In this document: piece by piece, positions 35,685 to 44,667 of the stretch | How the letters are laid out: every line of letters begins with the position of its first letter | Position numbering within the stretch: position 1 is the first letter of the stretch | Origin: Bacillota bacterium | Lineage (GTDB): Bacteria > Bacillota > Clostridia > Acetivibrionales > DSM-2933 | Direction of reading: 5' to 3' | Length of the DNA: 64,000 bases | Assembly (NCBI GenBank): GCA_023430975.1 | Contig: JAEYYB010000118.1 | Coordinates: 40,673 to 104,672 of the forward strand | The notes under the pieces: model-generated | Seen by the model: only the letters and a program-made list of their open reading frames with translations | Database searches by the model: none | Told to the model about the DNA's origin: nothing | Position numbers and translations under genes: made by a program

Positions 35685-36998
35685 TTATATTTTAGAAACC
35701 ACCTTATTTGGAATTTTAGCATGAATATTAAATCCTTTATTACCACTTGTCCCATAAGATAGAGTTCCGTTTATATCTCCGATGCTTTCTTCAAGCCCAA
35801 TCAAACCAAAGCCCTTTTTAATATTTTTACACCCAATTCCATTGTCAGTGATAAACAGCTGTGTATCTTTTTGCGTAAACTTTAGCATTATTATTATTTT
35901 TGTGGCTTTGCTATGACGAAGAGAGTTGGTTATGGCCTCCCTGCATATTTTATATAAAACTTCAGAATAACCTGGAGCATTTATTCTTTCTCTCCCATAA
36001 ACACTAAATTCAATGTCAATTCCAGTACCTTTAGCAAATTCAATTAGTTTACTAATTTCTGAGGTGATTTGGAATGAATTTAATTTTTCAGGTAACCACC
36101 CTGAAATAGAAGTTCTTATTTGTTTCAAACCATCAGAAGCAATATCAGCAGCTTGAACTAACTTCTTCTCAGCTACCTCAGGATCTTTTTTTATATTAAT
36201 TCTGCTTGATTTAATCAATGAAATGAGCAATGTTAAAGTATGCCCTAATGTGTCATGAAGTTCTCTGGAGATACGGTTTCTTTCATTGACTATTGCCAGC
36301 TTTTCCTTATATTCCAATTCATATTGCAATTTTAATTGCTTTTCTTTTAATCTGAATAGAAATAAACTCAATAAAAGACTGGTTACAAGGATAATATAGC
36401 AAAAATACTCATACATAATTGGCGTTTTTCGGTTCTCCCCTAAAATTGTATAATTAAAAAATATAAATAATGTAAAAAACTGAACAATAATTGCAACAAA
36501 AAATAGGTTTAACTTTTTGAAAAAATTAAAGTTGCTTATACTAATTTTGTATCTATAAAGAAAATAAGCAAGAAATAGTCTCAATACTGAAACAGTGACT
36601 CCAACAGCTATAAAGCTATTGAAATCCTCTCTAACTGATAACACATTATTTTCAAATATAAATAATGAATAAAACATGGCAACAAAAAATTCAGTTGAAA
36701 GAAATATTGAGAAACATAAAAATAATGCATACAAGGTCTGAAGAAGTTTTGTTTTAACCAACCAATGAAATATGATGCAAAGGAATAAATTATATAATAA
36801 AGTACTATACCCCTTTGGAATATATGTGTCTATCCAATATCCACAAAAAGAATATAAAGAAATAAAAATAAATGTATCAACTTTATTTTTGTGAAAAAAC
36901 TCTCTTTGCCCTACAAAAATTGTAAAAAACAAAAGCATATAGACAGACTCAACTATATTAAATATTTGCTCTTTATATTGCTGTAAAAACATTAACAT
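35685..36998 (-). CDS. Two-component sensor histidine kinase, HisKA_3 type
   Basis: 437 residues. About six or seven membrane helices in the first 210 residues with no large extracellular part, a short coiled coil, the HisKA_3 dimerisation helix with H248 in SRELHDTLGH, and an ATPase domain (EAITNSLRHSKA, ITDNGIGC, KGFGLIGLEESI). This plan resembles intramembrane-sensing kinases of the LiaS/DesK kind that sense envelope stress or lipid state. The signal is unknown. First gene of the kinase-regulator pair. Confidence 0.9.
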   Translation of the reverse strand: MLMFLQQYKEQIFNIVESVYMLLFFTIFVGQREFFHKNKVDTFIFISLYSFCGYWIDTYIPKGYSTLLYNLFLCIIFHWLVKTKLLQTLYALFLCFSIFLSTEFFVAMFYSLFIFENNVLSVREDFNSFIAVGVTVSVLRLFLAYFLYRYKISISNFNFFKKLNLFFVAIIVQFFTLFIFFNYTILGENRKTPIMYEYFCYIILVTSLLLSLFLFRLKEKQLKLQYELEYKEKLAIVNERNRISRELHDTLGHTLTLLISLIKSSRINIKKDPEVAEKKLVQAADIASDGLKQIRTSISGWLPEKLNSFQITSEISKLIEFAKGTGIDIEFSVYGRERINAPGYSEVLYKICREAITNSLRHSKATKIIIMLKFTQKDTQLFITDNGIGCKNIKKGFGLIGLEESIGDINGTLSYGTSGNKGFNIHAKIPNKVVSKI

Positions 36999-37018
36999 AA
37001 CAAGTTACTCCATATTGT

Positions 37019-37120
37019 ATATTAAAAGTGTTAATAATCTTACATTTGGCGGAGCAAATAACGAACGGTTCAACGGGATTTGCGACAGACAAATGCAATA
37101 GATTTATCACTTTTAATATA
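37019..37120. repeat. Repeat family A, full copy
   Basis: ATTAAAAGTG at 37021 and CACTTTTAAT at 37109 form the outer arms; the whole consensus is present. It lies in the 387-base divergent gap between the kinase gene and the twin-dockerin gene. The rest of the gap is AT-rich with a short imperfect direct repeat (TAGGTATTTTTAGG, about 37156 and 37291) and no recognisable regulatory site. Confidence 0.9.
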
Positions 37121-37385
37121 GATAATTAATTATAATGTTATATATAACCATATTATAGGTATTTTTAGGATATTATATCATAAAAATCTTTTTTTGCATA
37201 TTGTTTGTAGACATAATATTATTTGTATAAATTACAATTGTCATTTACATATATAACAAAAAAATATTACAAATGATACATTTACATTAATAGGTATTTT
37301 AGGTAATATTAGATCAGGTTTTAGATTGTTAGCTGGCCAGCTTCAATAATAATTCCAAATTGTTAATTTCAGGAGGAGAAGAATT

Positions 37386-37913
37386 ATGAAAAAAAGAATT
37401 GGATCATTGCTCGTAGGACTTAGTTTATTTGTAACTGTAATGGGTGCTAGTTTACCTGCTTTTGCAGCACATTCATGCAGTGAAACAGTAAAAATTGGTG
37501 ATGTAAATCTTGATGGCTCAGTAGACTCAATAGACCTACTAGCATTAAAGCAGGAAATAGATTGTTTGATATATTTCGACAACTTGCAGAGTATAGCTGC
37601 TGATGTAGATTATAATGCTGCAATAACAATGGCCGACTATAATATGCTTAAGGACTATATACTGGGAATCAGAACTTCTTTCCCTGCTGGTTCTTCATAT
37701 ACAGTATATTATGGTGATGTTACCGGAGATCAGTTAGTTACATCTGCTGATACTACAAAGGTTCAAAACTACATACTTGGTTCAGTTTACTTAACAGCCA
37801 GAGAATTTGCAGCAGCAGATGTTAATGGAGACGATGTTGTTAATGCTATTGACTTGGCATTAATTAATCAACATGCACAAAACATTATCAATCATTTTCC
37901 AGTTTGTCCCTAA
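37386..37913 (+). CDS. Secreted protein made of two dockerin modules
   Basis: 175 residues. Signal peptide (about 1-28, ending PAFA-AHS), then two dockerin-like units, each with two calcium loops: VKIGDVNLDGSVDSIDLLALK ... ADVDYNAAITMADYNMLKDYILG (about 36-98) and YYGDVTGDQLVTSADTTKVQNYILG ... ADVNGDDVVNAIDLALINQHAQN (about 108-165). There is no enzyme or binding domain. The pattern (GDVNxDG...DxxxLKxxIL) is the classical dockerin form, different from the X-dockerins of the GH9 proteins in this window. A protein that is only two dockerins could bridge two cohesins, or cap or regulate the cellulosome. AGGAGGAG precedes the ATG. Confidence 0.85.
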   Translation: MKKRIGSLLVGLSLFVTVMGASLPAFAAHSCSETVKIGDVNLDGSVDSIDLLALKQEIDCLIYFDNLQSIAADVDYNAAITMADYNMLKDYILGIRTSFPAGSSYTVYYGDVTGDQLVTSADTTKVQNYILGSVYLTAREFAAADVNGDDVVNAIDLALINQHAQNIINHFPVCP

Positions 37914-37944
37914 ATTAAATAGTTAGTTCATTAAAGTATCAAAA

Positions 37945-37993
37945 GATAAGAGGCAAAAAAGGACTTAACCATAACCCTTTTTGCCTCTTATTT
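37945..37993. terminator. Bidirectional terminator
   Basis: GATAAGAGGCAAAAAAGG (37945-37962) pairs with CCCTTTTTGCCTCTTAT (from 37976) between the converging twin-dockerin and patatin genes. Confidence 0.8.
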
Positions 37994-38004
37994 ATCTTTC
38001 TTAA

Positions 38005-39207
38005 TCAATTATTTGCATTACTCTTTATTGAATTAATGACTTTTACAGCAGTTTCAGTAAGTAAGTTTATCTTCCCCAATTCATTTATTATTTCAGTTTT
38101 TGAAAACTTTCGTCTATTTGTACTGTTTGTAATAGAGACATTACTTACCTGATTCAAAAAATCTTCAAATGAATAAATCTTAAACCGTTCTACTTCATAT
38201 TTTTGTGCTGTTACTTCCAGAAGTTTTATCAAAATATCCTGATATGATTCACAGGGCTGAATTTTGAGTCGATTAGCCACAGTAGGAATAATTCTTTCAA
38301 AGAGCATCCTTTTTGGTGAAATATCAGAAATACCCCACAATTCTCCAATGTGAATAATTAAATCATCAGATATCTGAGAAAGCATCTTGAAAACTATGTC
38401 ATCCTTTGTAGGAATTATATAATACTTTTTGCCACACAATGATTTAATATATCTCATTGCATCAAAATATCCCATTTTAAGGTTGCGTCGTATCAACTTA
38501 TTATTGAAATTCATCATGCTTCCCAGGTTTTCAGATGGAATTATTTCAATGACATTAAGATTATTATATTTTATTTTTTGAGTTAATCCAATGGCCCCTG
38601 TCCTTACAGCAATTATATCGGTATACCCCTTCCCTGCCAACAAGTTTATCGGACAGTTATCGTAAAAAGCACCGTCAATATAATATTTACCTTCCAAGGG
38701 TTCTAATTTAAACACCGGCAAACCGGAACTAGCCATAAGGTAATCCACTAATTTACCATTTGGAATATCCTCTTTATAAACTTCTACAGGCTTTCTATCC
38801 GTGAGGGAAACAGTAACCAAACCAAAGTCTGTCATTGATTTTCTTAGCTTTTCTTCATCGATAGTATTAGATATTACCTGCCTCATTTTACTTCTATTGA
38901 TACCTTTATTTTTTATAACGTTTCTGAATTTTGAAAACAGCTTTGTAATAACTTCTTTACTTATCTCTTTATTTGATAGCTTATCATATTCTTCTTTGCT
39001 GATATCAAAAAGTTGAGTAGGATCTAAATTTTCCCACAACTTATAGCCTGTTTCAAAATCACCTTGAGCAACTATAGCAGCATTTAATGCACCTATTGAA
39101 GTACCTGTAATTCCTCCGAATTCGTATCCACATTCAAAAAAAGCTTTTAATACACCCATGTGGTATGCTCCCTTTGCTCCCCCGCCTTCTAAAGCAAGAC
39201 CATACAT
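38005..39207 (-). CDS. Patatin-like phospholipase
   Basis: 400 residues from the chosen start. Patatin fold: the oxyanion loop GGGAKGAYHMG (8-18), the nucleophile elbow GTSIG with Ser37, and the dyad Asp D178 in YIDGAFYDNCP. A lipid acyl hydrolase, probably cytoplasmic since no signal peptide is seen. The longest frame starts at 39279, but GGAGGG lies 8 bases before the ATG at 39207 and the family start (MYGLALEGGGAKG) is exact there. The C-terminal 150 residues have no named domain. Confidence 0.9.
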   Translation of the reverse strand: MYGLALEGGGAKGAYHMGVLKAFFECGYEFGGITGTSIGALNAAIVAQGDFETGYKLWENLDPTQLFDISKEEYDKLSNKEISKEVITKLFSKFRNVIKNKGINRSKMRQVISNTIDEEKLRKSMTDFGLVTVSLTDRKPVEVYKEDIPNGKLVDYLMASSGLPVFKLEPLEGKYYIDGAFYDNCPINLLAGKGYTDIIAVRTGAIGLTQKIKYNNLNVIEIIPSENLGSMMNFNNKLIRRNLKMGYFDAMRYIKSLCGKKYYIIPTKDDIVFKMLSQISDDLIIHIGELWGISDISPKRMLFERIIPTVANRLKIQPCESYQDILIKLLEVTAQKYEVERFKIYSFEDFLNQVSNVSITNSTNRRKFSKTEIINELGKINLLTETAVKVINSIKSNANN

Positions 39208-39288
39208 AGTTTTACCCTCCGTTAATATTTTTCCTCTATACATGATAATCCTATATGTGTTCCATTTGTGATAGATCAACCATAATCT

Positions 39289-39320
39289 GTCAATTGTAAG
39301 ATCATTAACACTTTTAATAC
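39289..39320. repeat. Repeat family A, half copy (reverse)
   Basis: CAATTGTAAGATCATTAACA then CTTTTAAT matches the family A left half on the minus strand. It lies between the patatin and 39323 genes and ends at the latter's stop codon. Confidence 0.65.
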
Positions 39321-39322
39321 AA

Positions 39323-39796
39323 TTACAACTTCATTTTAATACATTTTTCCTTAATTTTCATTGAATCATTCAAGTGTACCCAAAAATCTAATAACCATTT
39401 TGATTCTTCTACATCTAAGACTCCACCTTCATCAAGTATACGGTTTAATCTATTAGGCTGTACCTTGCTTTTAAAGTCTTTTGAATTTAGTTTTTTTAAA
39501 ATATCTCTTCTCCTTTTACCAACAGCAATCCTATAATTCCTTAACTCATGTATATCAATCTTTGAACTAAAGTCAATTATTTCATTAACACTCATGGCAT
39601 TACCAGTATCCATAACGTCAACATCCCAAAGATCATCTTCCAGGGTCTCTTCTCCTTTATTATACACCTCACATGTGTGTACCATAGAATGTAATTCATA
39701 TATTAACTTGATACATTCATCAAATTTATCTTCTTTTTGTATTATACTCCTAAGTAATGATTGCTTTGGATTCCAATCCTTAACTACACTAAACAT
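39323..39796 (-). CDS. Probable DinB-like helical protein, perhaps shortened
   Basis: 157 residues, mostly helical, no signal peptide. From memory it resembles a clostridial DinB-superfamily protein (KGEETLEDDLWD, RNYRIAVGKRRRDILKKLN, LDVEESKWLLDFW). In those relatives I recall a segment of about 18 residues between LLDFW and VHLN, which is absent here; if so the gene carries an in-frame deletion. Function unknown (related proteins include metal-dependent hydrolases or thiol transferases). AAGGAAGG lies 6 bases before the ATG. The stop codon abuts a repeat A half copy. Confidence 0.6.
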   Translation of the reverse strand: MFSVVKDWNPKQSLLRSIIQKEDKFDECIKLIYELHSMVHTCEVYNKGEETLEDDLWDVDVMDTGNAMSVNEIIDFSSKIDIHELRNYRIAVGKRRRDILKKLNSKDFKSKVQPNRLNRILDEGGVLDVEESKWLLDFWVHLNDSMKIKEKCIKMKL

Positions 39797-40086
39797 AGCA
39801 AACCTTCCTTATCTACTAAAATATAATTTGTTTCAAAGAATAAACATAACAAATCAGCCTTCTCATTCTCCCCCCAATTAAAATTAATTTTTAATAACAT
39901 ATTAATGCCTAAAATATAACTATCCACTACAATTTTACCATACTTTACCTCAATTTAAACTAAACAAGCCTATAATGCATCCTGCTAAATTTTTGTTACT
40001 TATTTAATTATTTTAAGTATAATTAGTTGAAAGCAAAAATAACCGGTTATGGAATTAAGATTTTAATAGGATGGTGGGGATGAATT

Positions 40087-40662
40087 TTGAACAGGGACAA
40101 TGTATTGATAGAAAATGTTCTCAATGGTAATACCGACTCTTTTTCTATACTGATTCAGTGTTATCAGGATCAGTTATACAAGTTCATATATAAACTCACA
40201 GTATCAAGGGAAGATACAGAGGATATTTTGCAGGAAGTTTTTATTCGGGTTTATAACAACCTCTATAGATATAGCAGTAAGTGGAATTTCTCTACATGGC
40301 TTTATAATATTGCGGTAAATGTCTTTAAAACGCATTATAAGAAGAAAAAGAAAGACCCGGAAAATGTTAATAATGAATCGATTGACGATATTTCTTGCAG
40401 TATTTTGGATTATCCCGATGTTGCTTACGAGGTCAAAGAACAGAGACTTCTTATCATAAAGCTGATAAACGGGTTGAAAGATGACCAGAAAATCGCACTT
40501 GTATTAAAACATGTACAGGGTTTTTCCTATAAGGAGATTGCTGATATTTTGGAGGTTACACCTGAAGCTGCAAAAATGAAGGTTCAGCGTGCCAAACAGA
40601 TTATTTGCAAGAAGTACAATGAGCAGAAAGGAAGGGGTGTTTATAATGAAGTGCACATATAG
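40087..40662 (+). CDS. ECF-type RNA polymerase sigma factor (TTG start)
   Basis: 191 residues. Sigma region 2 (QLYKFIYKLTVSREDTEDILQEVF, WNFSTWLYNIA) and region 4 (LKHVQGFSYKEIADILEV, AAKMKVQRAK) of the sigma-W/SigV type, with no region 3. A TTG start 8 bases after GGTGGGGA gives a standard N-terminus; the ATG inside that site is in another frame which soon stops. The gene overlaps the anti-sigma gene by 17 bases, so the two are co-translated. Target promoters are not identified here. Confidence 0.9.
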   Translation: MNRDNVLIENVLNGNTDSFSILIQCYQDQLYKFIYKLTVSREDTEDILQEVFIRVYNNLYRYSSKWNFSTWLYNIAVNVFKTHYKKKKKDPENVNNESIDDISCSILDYPDVAYEVKEQRLLIIKLINGLKDDQKIALVLKHVQGFSYKEIADILEVTPEAAKMKVQRAKQIICKKYNEQKGRGVYNEVHI

Positions 40663-43333
40663 TTTGGAAGAACTGATAGGATATTTAGATGGTCGCATGT
40701 GTGATCAGGAAAAAGAAGAGCTTCAAAAGCACCTTGAAATATGCGAGGACTGCCGGAATCATATTGCAGCACTAAAATTAACAGATGGGTATATAAAAGA
40801 AGATGTTAAAAATGACGGTACCACATATTTAAAGATAATGGAATCAATTGATAAGAGTAGATATCAAGGTAAAAAATTAAAATATAAAGTGGGAGCGGTA
40901 CTATTTAAGCTGGCACCTATATTAAAGCCAATGGCTGCAGTTGTTCTTATAATAATTATTGCTGCTACGGCTTTAAATTATAGGGAGCAGATTTCAGATG
41001 TATTGTCATCTCTTGAACAAATGGTATTAAAGCATGATGAACCGGATAAAGATGATAATAAAAAAGAAGATGATAATAAAAAAGTAGTTATAAAGAGCAA
41101 ATTCTTCAAAGCCGAACCAACAGTAGGATTAAAAAAAGCTACACCTCCTGAGGGCTGGAGTTTATCAGAAGATGTGGTTGTAAAGGATGCTGGAAACAGG
41201 GAGCAAATTATTATTAAACTATATTTAAATATCGGCACTACCCCTACCTCATCTTCGAAGCCTTTAACCGGGGAAGTTCTTGCCTTTCTTGAGGACGGAA
41301 AGGATTTATATGAAATAGGTAATATAAGCAACTATGGAATAATAAAAACAGAAATTATATCCCAGGATTTAAATAAAGACGGAATTAATGAAATTGTAAT
41401 AAAAGGCCAATTGGGTGCATCCTCATCATTGTTTAAAGTAATCGGTTTGGAAGCGACATCCGGTAAATGGGTGCAGCTTTTAGATACAAACCATACCGAA
41501 GTGATAGATCTTGATGCGGATGGTTATATGGAATTGGTCACCACATCCGTTGGCAGCTTGCCGCCGTTTGTCTTCATATACATGTGGTACGGCGACCATT
41601 ATGAAAAGCTGGATGTTGCAGAGGCTACAGGAAATGAGTACGCAAACCTTATAAACAGAGGAACTGGCAATATAGTATTTGAAAGTGGAAATAAAAACAG
41701 CAAACACTTCTATTCATATAAAAACGGTGAATTAATAGAAGAACAAACCGATAAAATTGTGTACGAGAAAAATAATACAATGAGTGCAGGTTTCAACACC
41801 TGTGTTACAAAAGAGGTTTGGGGAAAGCAAGGGCCTGGTGAAAACTATGATAATGTAGTAAAAATACCATACGGGAGGGTCATAAGCATAATTGGAAGAT
41901 ATAATAAAGATGCAGGTTGGTATCTGGCAAAGTTGACACCTACACTTTCAGATGAGCGTTCGGAAGTTCTGCTTCCCGAAAATCAAACGGAATTCTGGCT
42001 GAACTTCAATTCAATTTCAACAGGATTTGATCATGCTGTTAATTTCGATGAATGTACAGTTAATGATGCAGTTCGTTTTAACTGTGTAATAACAGGAGAG
42101 AACAAAAGTGATGGTACATTCCACCTAAAACAGCTGCCTTTTGATAATAGCCCTACTGTTTCAATAGCAGCACAAGGAAATTTAATAAGTGTTATACGGA
42201 AAGATGGACAATGGAGCCTTATAAAGATTATTTCAGGAAGAGCAATGACAGACTATTCGGATGTCGGATGGATCAAAAATGAATATTATGCGGCTTATAA
42301 ACCTGGAATAAAAATAAATCAGGGATTTATTACCAGACCTTTCAGGATATATAACACAACCAATCCAAACTCAGATTATCCGCCTTTAGACAATATATTA
42401 AAGAGTAATATTGCACCGGTTACCATTCTTCTAGACCATACCGCAGGCACATTTGACTGGACCAAGGTATCAGGAGGATTTAACGGGTTTATTGGTTGGG
42501 TTAAGTTAAATGACATAAAATTCTCTTTTACTTCTGAGGAAGCTCAGAAGTTGGCAAACCCAGAGATTGATCTGAAAAAGCTGACACAAAAAATAAAAAA
42601 GGAAATAGAAGAATGGGAAGATTTGAATCTTTGTGCATTGGACTTAGGTAAACAGACAAAGCTTACTTCAAGGCAAAGAAAAGAGCTTGCCGATAAACTT
42701 AACGCAGTAACAGGTTATCAAGTCTATGGTGGTGGACTCACAACTTTCAGGGAAGCGGTATATCCTTTTTATACACTGCAGTTTTTAGACGGAAACAACG
42801 ATTACTATATGGATGAAGACAATGCTGAACCACCTTACAAATATTACAGGGCTTCATTCTGCAAATTTAACTTCGTAGTTACCGGAGATGATACACTTTT
42901 GATACAAATTCCCGATGAAAAGCTTGCTTCATATGGTCTGGAACGTGAAGGGCCACCTGTTAAATTTATACAGGTAAATAAGGAATTCATCAAACACTTG
43001 AAAAAATTGATTCCGGTAACGGTTAACAGTGATAAGAGCAGCTTGAACCATCTCCTTAACGCAGTAAAGGTAGAAGTTAACGGCGAACAGGGAGATCAAC
43101 CCCAGCAGGTGTACAAAGCGGCAAGAGTACTGAATGCTTTTGCCGGAGAGAAAGTAATTGGTAAGGTTCAAAGAGATGAAAACAAGGTAATTGAGTTTAA
43201 ATTCACGTTTAAGGATGGAAGCAGCGAAAAAGTTATTGTATACGAAAATTATATGAGCTATAGAGGCATGTACATCACCTTAAATGGCAATCCTGTAAAT
43301 ATTGGAGGTATTCTATTTACAGCATATTTCTAG
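40646..43333 (+). CDS. Membrane anti-sigma factor with zinc-finger and very large extracellular region
   Basis: 895 residues. A zf-HC2 anti-sigma domain (about 1-45; H29-x3-C33-x2-C36), one membrane helix (96-110), then about 785 extracellular residues. In that part are a Lys/Asp-rich stretch (KDDNKKEDDNKK), two Asp-rich calcium-type loops (DLNKDGINEIVI, DLDADGYMELVT) as in FG-GAP/VCBS repeats, an SH3-like segment (VVKIPYGRVISIIGRY...GWYLAKL), and a C-terminal region I do not recognise. Typical partners of this class have small sensors; this one is unusual in size and may sense a surface polymer. Start at 40646 after GGAAGGGGTG. Confidence 0.85.
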   Translation: MKCTYSLEELIGYLDGRMCDQEKEELQKHLEICEDCRNHIAALKLTDGYIKEDVKNDGTTYLKIMESIDKSRYQGKKLKYKVGAVLFKLAPILKPMAAVVLIIIIAATALNYREQISDVLSSLEQMVLKHDEPDKDDNKKEDDNKKVVIKSKFFKAEPTVGLKKATPPEGWSLSEDVVVKDAGNREQIIIKLYLNIGTTPTSSSKPLTGEVLAFLEDGKDLYEIGNISNYGIIKTEIISQDLNKDGINEIVIKGQLGASSSLFKVIGLEATSGKWVQLLDTNHTEVIDLDADGYMELVTTSVGSLPPFVFIYMWYGDHYEKLDVAEATGNEYANLINRGTGNIVFESGNKNSKHFYSYKNGELIEEQTDKIVYEKNNTMSAGFNTCVTKEVWGKQGPGENYDNVVKIPYGRVISIIGRYNKDAGWYLAKLTPTLSDERSEVLLPENQTEFWLNFNSISTGFDHAVNFDECTVNDAVRFNCVITGENKSDGTFHLKQLPFDNSPTVSIAAQGNLISVIRKDGQWSLIKIISGRAMTDYSDVGWIKNEYYAAYKPGIKINQGFITRPFRIYNTTNPNSDYPPLDNILKSNIAPVTILLDHTAGTFDWTKVSGGFNGFIGWVKLNDIKFSFTSEEAQKLANPEIDLKKLTQKIKKEIEEWEDLNLCALDLGKQTKLTSRQRKELADKLNAVTGYQVYGGGLTTFREAVYPFYTLQFLDGNNDYYMDEDNAEPPYKYYRASFCKFNFVVTGDDTLLIQIPDEKLASYGLEREGPPVKFIQVNKEFIKHLKKLIPVTVNSDKSSLNHLLNAVKVEVNGEQGDQPQQVYKAARVLNAFAGEKVIGKVQRDENKVIEFKFTFKDGSSEKVIVYENYMSYRGMYITLNGNPVNIGGILFTAYF

Positions 43334-43377
43334 AACGCATATTTACCTTGTATTGAATACACTATAATTTTCTAGGT

Positions 43378-43420
43378 AAAAAATAAACCATCAAGTTATA
43401 ATCTTGAGGGTTTATTTTTT
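43378..43420. terminator. Bidirectional terminator
   Basis: AAAAAATAAACCATCAAG (43378-43395) pairs with CTTGAGGGTTTATTTTTT (43403-43420), with one unpaired base, between the converging anti-sigma and lipoprotein genes. Confidence 0.85.
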
Positions 43421-43480
43421 ATGCCAGTAGATTGTGTATATAAAACTATTAATTTTTACACACTCTATTCAATAATTGTC

Positions 43481-44611
43481 TTACTCAATTTTATACTCCT
43501 TCAAAATAACTGTTCTCGGACCGGGATATAACATTTCGCCCAATCCGATTTTTGCAATTACCCTATCGTTTCCGGCCCAAAAGTAGCCTTCACAATCACC
43601 ATACTTTTCTCTAATGGAAGAAATATTCATCCCCATATCATTTAACCCGCTTGGGCAAAGCACTTTAACTTCTTTGGTTTCAAAGTCGTACATGTATAAA
43701 TCCGTTGGAGTTTGCCCAAGACCGTAAAGCAGTTTTTTACCGTCATATGAGGGGTGCATGTTAAATGAGCCCAACACCTTAATATCCTTGTTCTCAATTA
43801 ACGGCCTTTCTTCAATTACATTTCCTTCAAAATCGGTTATATAGAATTTGGAGTTTATCTGTGACATCAATCTATTTCCTTCTATAGTCCCTAGAACTTC
43901 CATATGACTTATTTTTTCTTTGATATTTATATCTACCTTTTTACATTTCTCATTCTTAATCTGATACAGGTTGTAATCTGTATTGTCCGGATCTTTTTGA
44001 GTTCTGATGTTCACAAATAAAGTTCCCTTATCAAAGGCTAAAAATCCAACATTGTATTGTGGATTTCCAGACTTGTCCATAAATTCGTTGCCGGGCTGGA
44101 TATTATATTTTCGCAAAATATCAACTTTCTCTTTTTGTTTAAAATCAATATAATTGATGCTCTGCATGTCGCCATAATATACTCTTTTGTTTTCCATATC
44201 CAGCACAGAATTTCTCATATAAGCGGCGGCAATTTTACCTTCAATGCTGTCGATAGCCTTTTTGTCAACACTGTCCCACAGTACAAGTTTGGCCTTATCA
44301 CTGGGTTCATGGGTTTTTAAGTCATATGTCTCTAGTTGATATAAATGATATCTTCCATCCTTTGATACGCTTGTTAGGGTGCCAATGTTAAAATTATTGT
44401 CGAACTTGTCAACGGCAATTACAGTTCCCCCGTATTCATCCTTCTCCCCTATTTTCACTTGAATATCCCTTGCTGCTGTGACCTGAGGGGTATATGAGGT
44501 TTCTATGTCCCCCGCCATTTTTTGGTCGCAGCCTGTTAATACCATAGACTGGGTAATAAATAAAACTCCGATAAACAATGCTTTTATCCTTAATGATTTA
44601 AACTGGCCCAT
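43481..44611 (-). CDS. Lipoprotein, probably with beta-propeller-like repeats
   Basis: 376 residues. A signal peptide with lipobox LTGC (Cys28), then repeated beta-rich segments of the kind K-x-L-V-L-W-D, KRVYYGDMQSINYIDF, GTLFVNIRT, FYITDFEGNVI and KKLLYGLGQTPTDLYMYDF. The pattern suggests a seven- or eight-bladed propeller. No catalytic motif. Possibly a surface sensor or binding protein. It converges with the sigma/anti-sigma pair but is divergently organised, so a functional link is only a guess. Confidence 0.75.
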   Translation of the reverse strand: MGQFKSLRIKALFIGVLFITQSMVLTGCDQKMAGDIETSYTPQVTAARDIQVKIGEKDEYGGTVIAVDKFDNNFNIGTLTSVSKDGRYHLYQLETYDLKTHEPSDKAKLVLWDSVDKKAIDSIEGKIAAAYMRNSVLDMENKRVYYGDMQSINYIDFKQKEKVDILRKYNIQPGNEFMDKSGNPQYNVGFLAFDKGTLFVNIRTQKDPDNTDYNLYQIKNEKCKKVDINIKEKISHMEVLGTIEGNRLMSQINSKFYITDFEGNVIEERPLIENKDIKVLGSFNMHPSYDGKKLLYGLGQTPTDLYMYDFETKEVKVLCPSGLNDMGMNISSIREKYGDCEGYFWAGNDRVIAKIGLGEMLYPGPRTVILKEYKIE

Positions 44612-44667
44612 AAAATCACTCCTTAATCAAATTTTGAACTTTTATTTCTTAATTCACCACATGATAT

